NCBI GenBank assembly: GCA_014383605.1
Contig: JACNHM010000352.1
Coordinates: forward strand, 1 to 11,693
DNA: 11,693 nucleotides
Direction of reading: 5' to 3'
Source: Chloroflexota bacterium
Lineage (GTDB): Bacteria > Chloroflexota > Anaerolineae > UBA3071
Shown: in pieces, positions 7,901 through 11,693 of the stretch
How the letters are laid out: each line of letters opens with the position of its first letter
Position numbering within the stretch: position 1 is the first letter of the stretch
Notes under the pieces: generated by a model
What the model was told of the DNA's origin: nothing
What the model saw: only the letters and a program-made list of their open reading frames with translations
Database searches by the model: none
Made by a program: the position numbers and the translations under genes

Positions 7901-7904
7901 GAAA

Positions 7905-8180
7905 ATGGCTCAGGCTGTAACCGTTGATGCTGTTTATCAAGGTGGCGTGCTCAAACCTTTGCGGACACTTGGTCTACGAGAGAACGAGCGAGTGAGAATC
8001 CGCCTTGTCCGCCGACCTGCCGAGCAGGCAGAGACTGTGGAAAAGGAGACAGCGTCTCTCCACGGCGCTTTCCCAGAGTTGGCAGCTATCAGCGACGAGG
8101 CGATTGAAGAGATCAAGATGATTTGGGAGGAGGGTCTGGAAAAGCAAATCCGAATTCTAGAGAGCTCGGGTGATGCTTAA
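7905..8180 (+). CDS. AF2212/DUF104-like antitoxin (VapB role)
   Basis: A 91-residue protein. Its start, VTVDAVYQGGVLKPLRTLGLREN followed by ERVRIRLV, is typical of the AF2212-like (DUF104) antitoxin family, which forms a beta-rich N-terminal domain thought to dimerise and, in many modules, bind the operon promoter. The remainder (about 40-91) is acidic and helical and would be the toxin-wrapping part. ATG 7905 is chosen because of the SD at 7892-7900. Its last codons overlap the start of the PIN toxin by 8 bp, the usual layout of vapBC pairs. Autorepression at the promoter just upstream is likely by family precedent, but no clear operator palindrome is visible. Confidence 0.85.
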   Translation: MAQAVTVDAVYQGGVLKPLRTLGLRENERVRIRLVRRPAEQAETVEKETASLHGAFPELAAISDEAIEEIKMIWEEGLEKQIRILESSGDA

Positions 8181-8574
8181 CCAGACCCTGTACGTCACAG
8201 ATACCCACAGCCTGCTTTGGTATTTGTCTGCTTCCCCGCGGCTCAGCGCTGCAGCCAAGCAAGCTTTCGACAAGGCCCAGGCTGGCAAGGCCAAAGTGTT
8301 GGTCCCGGTCATCGTCATCGCTGAGATGATCTTCCTCATTGAGAAGGGCCGTGTCGAAACCGATGTGGACAAGATCATCAACAGAATTACGGGCAATCCT
8401 CACTACGAGGTGGTTCCGCTGCGGTTGGAACAGGTTCTGCGGCTCAAGACCGAAACAGCCATCCGCACGATGCACGATCGTATGATCGTCTGCGATGGGT
8501 TGATTCACGACGCAAAACTGATCACCAGAGACGAAGCGATCACCCAAGCTGGTGTGGTGGAGGTGATCTGGTGA
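8173..8574 (+). CDS. PIN-domain ribonuclease toxin (VapC family)
   Basis: A 133-residue PIN domain. VapC-type toxins are Mg-dependent endoribonucleases that cut tRNA or rRNA and are held inactive by the partner antitoxin. The expected acidic residues are in place: D10 in VTDTHSLLWYL, E51 in VIAEMIFLIEKG, D102 in MHDRMIV, and D120 in LITRDEAI. The length equals the usual 125-140 residues and all four catalytic positions are intact, so the toxin should be active. ATG at 8173 overlaps the antitoxin stop by 8 bp; an adjacent in-frame GTG at 8170 is the alternative. There is little SD, so translation is probably coupled to the antitoxin. The tRNA-Arg gene lies convergently about 70 bp downstream. 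Confidence 0.9.
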   Translation: MLNQTLYVTDTHSLLWYLSASPRLSAAAKQAFDKAQAGKAKVLVPVIVIAEMIFLIEKGRVETDVDKIINRITGNPHYEVVPLRLEQVLRLKTETAIRTMHDRMIVCDGLIHDAKLITRDEAITQAGVVEVIW

Positions 8575-8608
8575 GCCATATTCTACCACAACTGGTACAG
8601 AAAGGCGA

Positions 8609-8637
8609 AGCCCCTTCCTTATGACAGGGAAGGGGCT
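8609..8637. terminator. Strong hairpin between the convergent toxin and tRNA genes
   Basis: AGCCCCTTCC (8609-8618) and GGAAGGGGCT (8628-8637) form a perfect 10-bp stem with a 9-nt loop. On the minus strand it lies 10 nt past the tRNA 3' end and is followed by TCGCCTTTCTG, a weak U-tract. On the plus strand it lies 34 nt past the toxin stop without a U-tract. It is most likely the tRNA terminator and may also block read-through from the toxin side. Confidence 0.7.
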
Positions 8638-8647
8638 GTGCTTGCAG

Positions 8648-8719
8648 CGCCCCTGGGGCGACTCGAACGCCCGCACACGGCTCCGGAGGCCGCTGCTCTA
8701 TCCACTGAGCTACAGGGGC
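8648..8719 (-). tRNA. tRNA-Arg, anticodon CCG
   Basis: A 72-nt cloverleaf on the minus strand. The acceptor stem is GCCCCTG with CAGGGGC, the D arm GCTC/GAGC with loop AGTGGATA, the anticodon arm GCGGC/GCCGT, and the T arm GGGCG-TTCGAGT-CGCCC. The anticodon loop CTCCGGA gives anticodon CCG, which reads the arginine codon CGG. The variable loop is 4 nt. The discriminator base is G and the CCA tail is not encoded, so it must be added by a nucleotidyltransferase. The gene has its own promoter at 8728-8756 and a hairpin just downstream, consistent with a stand-alone transcription unit. No intron or unpaired stem base is seen; the only non-Watson-Crick pair noted is a G-U at the top of the anticodon stem. 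Confidence 0.95.
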
Positions 8720-8727
8720 ATGGCTAA

Positions 8728-8756
8728 AGTTTACCACAAAACGTGGATGCTGGCAA
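8728..8756 (-). promoter_or_regulatory. Promoter of the tRNA-Arg gene
   Basis: On the minus strand TTGCCA (8756-8751), a 17-bp spacer, then TAAACT (8733-8728) preceded by TGTGG. The predicted start near 8721 would leave a leader of about two nucleotides before the mature tRNA 5' end at 8719. Confidence 0.72.
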
Positions 8757-8782
8757 ACTCCGCACACCCTCCCGCCAGGGAC

Positions 8783-8811
8783 TTGCCAGGATGAGCCAAT
8801 GGTGATAAACT
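8783..8811 (+). promoter_or_regulatory. Promoter of the dnaX-ybaB-recR operon
   Basis: TTGCCA (8783-8788), a 17-bp spacer, then TAAACT (8806-8811): the same two hexamers and spacing as the divergent tRNA promoter. The predicted start near 8818 gives a leader of about 55 nt before the dnaX ATG. Confidence 0.72.
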
Positions 8812-8873
8812 AGGGTCAGAGGCGAGCTGCCTCAAAAAGGCCCTTTCCGCCCCAGAGTTCACAAGAGGCAACG

Positions 8874-10565
8874 ATGGCTGCACAAGCGCTCTACCGCCAG
8901 TGGCGTCCCCAAACGTACGATGAGATCAGCGCCCAGGAACACGTGACCCGCACGCTGCGCAATGCGCTGCGCGAAGGTCGCATCGCCCACGCCTATCTCT
9001 TTGCCGGCCCGCGCGGCACAGGCAAAACGAGCATGGCCCGCATCCTGGCTAAGGCGGTCAATTGTCTGAGCGAAGAAGATGACCATCCTTGCAACCGCTG
9101 CGCCATCTGCCAGGCTATCAACGAGGGCCGTCTGCTTGATCTCATCGAGATTGACGCCGCCTCTAATCGCGGCATTGACGAGGTGCGCGACCTGCGGGAG
9201 AAGATCGGCTTTGTGCCCAACCAGGCTCGCTATAAGGTGTACATCCTCGACGAAGCCCACATGCTCACCGAGCCAGCCTTCAACGCCCTGCTCAAGACGC
9301 TGGAGGAACCACCCCCCCACGTCATCTTTGTGCTCGTCACCACGGAGGCCCACAAGATCCCGCTGACTATCCGCTCTCGCTGTCAGCGCTTCGACTTCCG
9401 GCGCATTCCAAAGGCGGAGATCGTCGCCCGGCTGGAACGTATCGTCGAAGAAGAGAGATTGGACGTTGAGCCGGCGGCGTTGGACGAGATGGCCCGCAGC
9501 GCTACGGGCAGCTTGCGGGATGCCATCAGCCTGCTGGACCAACTGCGCTCCTACGGCCAGGAGACGATCACCCTGGCCCAGGTGCAGATCGTGCAGGGCA
9601 GCATGGGCAGCCAGGCTGTGCAGGAGCTCATCGGTCACCTGGCCTCCCGTGATGTGCCCGCCGGCCTGGCAGCCATCAACCGCTTGCTGGCCCGGGGAGT
9701 GGAGATCCGGCAACTGTTGAGCGAGGTACTGGACTGCCTGCGGCAGTTGCTGCTGATCAAAGTGGGAGCCGGTGGCGTTTCCCTGGACCTGCCCTCCGAA
9801 ATGTTGGCCACCATGACCTTGCACGCGGCCGACTTCAGCAGAGAGGAGCTGCTGCAGGCTGTGCGGTTGTTCAACCAGGCAGTCCTGGAACTCAAGGGGG
9901 GGACCCAATCACAGCTTCCCCTGGAATTGGCCTTCATTGAGGCCGCTGCACCGTCTGCGCAGCCCGCTGCCGTGAACCGGGGGCGCAACAGCGCCACGGC
10001 CACAGCAAAGACGCCGGAGACTTCTCCTCCCCCGCCTCAAGCCGCGCCGTCACAGTTGTCGCCGCCATCCCCAGCTCAGGCCAGCGCACCGGATATGGTG
10101 ACTGCACCATCGGCCGCCATGGCGGAGTTGCAGAGGCGTTGGAAGGAAGTCCTGACCACTGTGCGCCAGCACAGCTTCAAGACTGAAGCAGCACTGCGCT
10201 CGTCCTGCCAGCCCCTCGCCGTCGAAAGAGGCGTGCTGACCATCGCGTTTCGCCACGAGTTCCACAAGGGCCTGATCGAAGACCCGGAACACCGGCCGGC
10301 GGTGGAGCAAGCGGTCAGCGCGGTGTTGGGACAGCCGCACAAGGTGCGCTGTGTGCTGATGTCCGATCAGAAAGCGCTGCAAGCGAGACGGCCTGCACAG
10401 GATCGCCCAATTCCTGTGGAAACAGGGCGAGCTGAGAAGGACGCAACGCCAACCGTCGAGGCTTCCGCAGAAGAAAAACAACCACTACAAGAGATACAGG
10501 ACCCCGTGGTGCGGGAAGCCATCGCCAACTACGGGGCGACAATCGTCAGCGTAACCAGGAGGTGA
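8874..10565 (+). CDS. dnaX: DNA polymerase III subunit tau (clamp loader ATPase)
   Basis: The clamp-loader motor that opens and loads the beta clamp and links it to the polymerase. 563 residues. YRQWRPQTYDEISAQEHV (7-24) is the classic start. Walker A GPRGTGKT is at 45-52; zinc cysteines C64, C73, C76 and C79; ASNRGIDEVRDL at 96-107; Walker B VYILDEAH at 122-129; LLKTLEEPPPHVIF at 139-152; and the SRC arginine-finger motif at 168-170. The AAA+ lid and oligomerisation helices follow to about 360. Then come a proline/alanine-rich linker (about 360-415), a folded C-terminal domain (about 416-500) and a charged tail. I see no run of A or other slippery heptamer in the linker, so a separate gamma form from frameshifting is not predicted. 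ATG 8874 has AGAGG upstream at about 6 nt. It is the first gene of an operon with ybaB and recR, the common bacterial arrangement. Confidence 0.97.
   Translation: MAAQALYRQWRPQTYDEISAQEHVTRTLRNALREGRIAHAYLFAGPRGTGKTSMARILAKAVNCLSEEDDHPCNRCAICQAINEGRLLDLIEIDAASNRGIDEVRDLREKIGFVPNQARYKVYILDEAHMLTEPAFNALLKTLEEPPPHVIFVLVTTEAHKIPLTIRSRCQRFDFRRIPKAEIVARLERIVEEERLDVEPAALDEMARSATGSLRDAISLLDQLRSYGQETITLAQVQIVQGSMGSQAVQELIGHLASRDVPAGLAAINRLLARGVEIRQLLSEVLDCLRQLLLIKVGAGGVSLDLPSEMLATMTLHAADFSREELLQAVRLFNQAVLELKGGTQSQLPLELAFIEAAAPSAQPAAVNRGRNSATATAKTPETSPPPPQAAPSQLSPPSPAQASAPDMVTAPSAAMAELQRRWKEVLTTVRQHSFKTEAALRSSCQPLAVERGVLTIAFRHEFHKGLIEDPEHRPAVEQAVSAVLGQPHKVRCVLMSDQKALQARRPAQDRPIPVETGRAEKDATPTVEASAEEKQPLQEIQDPVVREAIANYGATIVSVTRR
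10557..10565 (+). promoter_or_regulatory. Shine-Dalgarno site of ybaB overlapping the dnaX stop codon
   Basis: AGGAGGTGA includes the dnaX TGA (10563-10565). Its core ends 7 nt before the GTG at 10570 and decides that GTG as the start. It implies that terminating dnaX ribosomes re-expose or feed the site. Confidence 0.75.
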
Positions 10566-10569
10566 CTTC

Positions 10570-10920
10570 GTGGCCAAGGGGAAACGGTACGCTCGACGCC
10601 CGGCGCGCGTTCCTAGGCCGGGCGACATAGCGCAACAGGTTCAGAAGCTGCAAGAGGAAATGCTGAAAACCCAGGAGTCGTTGGAGGAAGAGACCGTTGA
10701 AGTTTCCGTTGGAGGGGGAGCGATCACCGTAGTCATGACAGGGCACCAGAAGCTGCAATCTGTCACCATCTCCCCCGAAGCTGTGGACCCCGACGATGTG
10801 GAGATGTTGCAGGACCTGATCCTGGCGGCTGTGAATGAAGCGGTGGAGCGCTCGCAAGGCTTGGCCGCCGATCGCCTGAGTGCCCTGACCGGAGGCCTGG
10901 GCATTCCGGGCCTGATGTAG
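10570..10920 (+). CDS. ybaB: YbaB/EbfC family nucleoid-associated protein
   Basis: A small dimeric DNA-binding protein of the nucleoid, encoded between dnaX and recR as in most bacteria. 116 residues. The family core is clear: a first helix IAQQVQKLQEEMLKTQESLEEE (20-41), the beta strands VEVSVGGGAITVVMTGHQKL (43-62) and VTISPEAVDPDDVEMLQDLI (65-84), then the C-terminal helix AAVNEAVERSQGLAADRLSAL and a glycine-rich end GGLGIPGLM. About 19 basic residues precede the first helix (MAKGKRYARRPARVPRPGD); usual members have a shorter glycine/methionine-rich start. The start is GTG 10570 with a near-perfect SD that overlaps the dnaX stop. A later in-frame ATG (near 10660) would cut off part of the first helix, so the extension is probably translated. 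Confidence 0.93.
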   Translation: MAKGKRYARRPARVPRPGDIAQQVQKLQEEMLKTQESLEEETVEVSVGGGAITVVMTGHQKLQSVTISPEAVDPDDVEMLQDLILAAVNEAVERSQGLAADRLSALTGGLGIPGLM

Positions 10921-10924
10921 GAGG
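10919..10924 (+). promoter_or_regulatory. Shine-Dalgarno site of recR overlapping the ybaB stop codon
   Basis: AGGAGG shares two bases with the ybaB TAG (10918-10920) and lies 5 nt before the recR ATG at 10930. This repeats the arrangement at the dnaX-ybaB junction. Confidence 0.75.
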
Positions 10925-10929
10925 ACAAC

Positions 10930-11529
10930 ATGTTGGCACTGGCCGGACCGGTGGAACGGCTGATCAGCGAATTCTCTCGTCTGCCCGGGATTGGCCCCAA
11001 GACCGCCTCGCGCCTGACCTTTCACCTTCTGCGACAGCCGAAAGAACAAGCCCAGGCGCTAGCGGAGGCTCTGCAAGACCTGCAGGAGAAAGTCGTTCAC
11101 TGCCACCGTTGCTTCAACATCGCCGAGAGCAGCCCCTGTGCGATCTGCAGCGCTGAAGAGCGGGACCGCTCCATCATCTGTGTCGTTGAGGAGCCGTTGG
11201 ACGTGCTGGCCATCGAGCGCACGCGGGAATATCGGGGCCTCTACCATGTATTGCACGGAGCCATCTCGCCGGTGGAAGGCATCGGCCCGGACGACTTGAA
11301 AATCGCCCAATTGCTGGCGCGATTGCGAGATGAGCCGGTGGAGGAAGTGTTGCTGGCCACCAACCCCAATCTGGAAGGAGAGGCCACGACCATGTACATT
11401 GCCCGCCTGCTGAAACCCCTGTCTGTACGGGTGACGCGGCTGGCGCGGGGCCTGCCCATGGGGGGCGACCTGGAGTATGCCGACAGTGTGACCCTGGCCC
11501 GGGCGCTAGAAGGACGAAGTGAGATTTGA
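10930..11529 (+). CDS. recR: Recombination mediator protein RecR
   Basis: RecR acts with RecO (and RecF) to load RecA on SSB-coated gaps in recombinational repair. 199 residues, exactly the family size. The helix-hairpin-helix LPGIGPKTASRLTFHLL is at 18-34. The zinc finger has C58, C61, C70 and C73. The Toprim domain starts at ICVVEEPLDVLAIERT (83-98), with the glutamate and downstream residues in place, and continues through GLYHVLHGAISPVEGIGPDDL (103-123), ATNPNLEGEATTMYIARLL (143-161) and the Walker-B-like RGLPMGGDLEYADSVTL (173-189). No residue expected of the family is missing to my eye. It is the last gene of the dnaX operon; a strong promoter begins over its stop codon. Confidence 0.97.
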   Translation: MLALAGPVERLISEFSRLPGIGPKTASRLTFHLLRQPKEQAQALAEALQDLQEKVVHCHRCFNIAESSPCAICSAEERDRSIICVVEEPLDVLAIERTREYRGLYHVLHGAISPVEGIGPDDLKIAQLLARLRDEPVEEVLLATNPNLEGEATTMYIARLLKPLSVRVTRLARGLPMGGDLEYADSVTLARALEGRSEI

Positions 11530-11554
11530 CAAGCCAAGGAACGTGTGGTAAACT
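11526..11554 (+). promoter_or_regulatory. Promoter P1 overlapping the recR stop codon
   Basis: TTGACA (11526-11531), a 17-bp spacer ending TGTGG, then TAAACT (11549-11554). The -35 includes the recR TGA. The predicted start near 11561 gives a long leader that would run through the palindrome and P2 into the gene beyond the window. Confidence 0.7.
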
Positions 11555-11589
11555 GGGAACAGTGATCGAGAGAGAAAACAAACCTTAAG

Positions 11590-11609
11590 AATTGCGATTT
11601 TGCGCAATT
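11590..11609. promoter_or_regulatory. 7-bp palindrome between the tandem promoters (operator or weak terminator)
   Basis: AATTGCG (11590-11596) and CGCAATT (11603-11609) are perfect inverted copies around ATTTTG. The palindrome ends 6 bp before the P2 -35, a usual operator position. As RNA it would be an AU-rich 7-bp hairpin followed only by UUUGGG, a poor terminator. Confidence 0.45.
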
Positions 11610-11615
11610 TGGGTA

Positions 11616-11644
11616 TTGACAAAGCGGCCGGTTTCTGGTAGAAT
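11616..11644 (+). promoter_or_regulatory. Promoter P2 for a gene beyond the right edge
   Basis: TTGACA (11616-11621), a 17-bp spacer ending CTGG, then TAGAAT (11639-11644): a perfect -35, five-of-six -10 and ideal spacing, the strongest promoter match in the window. The remaining 49 bp hold no start codon with an SD; a further TTGACA at 11685-11690 is cut off from any possible -10 by the edge. Confidence 0.78.
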
Positions 11645-11693
11645 AAATCAAGGTCAGACTGCTGTTGAAAGCGATGTAGCAGATTTGACAGCT

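Noticed and set aside
5484..8574. Defence island made of the helicase and the toxin-antitoxin pair
   Set aside because: The helicase resembles repair-type MrfA/Hrq1. There is no DrmB-like, nuclease, methylase or other defence gene next to it, and the surroundings are housekeeping genes.
8819..8833. Leader hairpin GAGGC-GAGCT-GCCTC upstream of dnaX
   Set aside because: A 5-bp stem followed by AAAAAGG has no terminator or known riboswitch features.
8859..9908. 349-codon minus-strand open frame opposite dnaX
   Set aside because: dnaX is certain. The antisense protein has no coherent domain and starts and stops without signals.
9960..10500. Programmed frameshift giving a DnaX gamma form
   Set aside because: No slippery heptamer or run of six or more A or T was seen in the linker. 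GAAAAAC near 10473 is too short and lies too close to the end.

Overview
The window is GC-rich bacterial DNA. Every reading frame on the sense strand of the called genes is intact, and intergenic gaps are short. The gene set suggests a Chloroflexota-like (Anaerolineae-type) bacterium: an FbaB/archaeal-type class I aldolase, a 2-hydroxyacyl-CoA dehydratase activase, a 2,4-diaminopentanoate-dehydrogenase-like protein, a PrsW-family protein, an MrfA/Hrq1-type helicase, and short degenerate-octamer palindromes between genes. That assignment is inference from memory (about 50% sure), because no 16S gene or other taxonomic marker is present.

The left two-thirds (1-7853) is a run of seven genes on the minus strand. 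In transcription order they are a DUF1998 DEAH helicase, a PrsW-family membrane protease, a DapB/Ord-like dehydrogenase, an ATP-dependent [4Fe-4S] activase, a DUF362 protein, a 60-residue coiled-coil protein and a class I fructose-bisphosphate aldolase that runs off the left edge. PrsW, Ord-like and activase are overlapping or nearly so, which points to translational coupling. DUF362, the small protein and the aldolase form a second tight cluster. The two longest gaps in this run, after the helicase and after the activase, each hold an imperfect palindrome of tandem ~8-bp units lying directly behind a stop codon. A third element of the same design, with G-rich ~7-8-bp units, sits in frame inside the helicase gene.

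The right third is mostly on the plus strand. A VapBC-type toxin-antitoxin pair (AF2212/DUF104-like antitoxin, PIN toxin) starts divergently from the helicase; its promoter -35 box overlaps the helicase start region. A hairpin separates the toxin from a convergent tRNA-Arg(CCG) gene. The tRNA promoter lies back to back with the dnaX promoter, and the two have identical core hexamers and spacing. Then comes the conserved replication/repair operon dnaX-ybaB-recR, whose two internal Shine-Dalgarno sites overlap the preceding stop codons. Downstream of recR are two tandem sigma-70-type promoters with a 7-bp palindrome between them, driving a gene outside the window.

Nothing here is convincingly a wholly new system. 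The points most worth checking are the in-frame repeat insertion with a G-quadruplex motif in the helicase, the family of period-8 palindromes, and the metabolic operon in which an activase occurs without any visible dehydratase partner next to an Ord-like enzyme.
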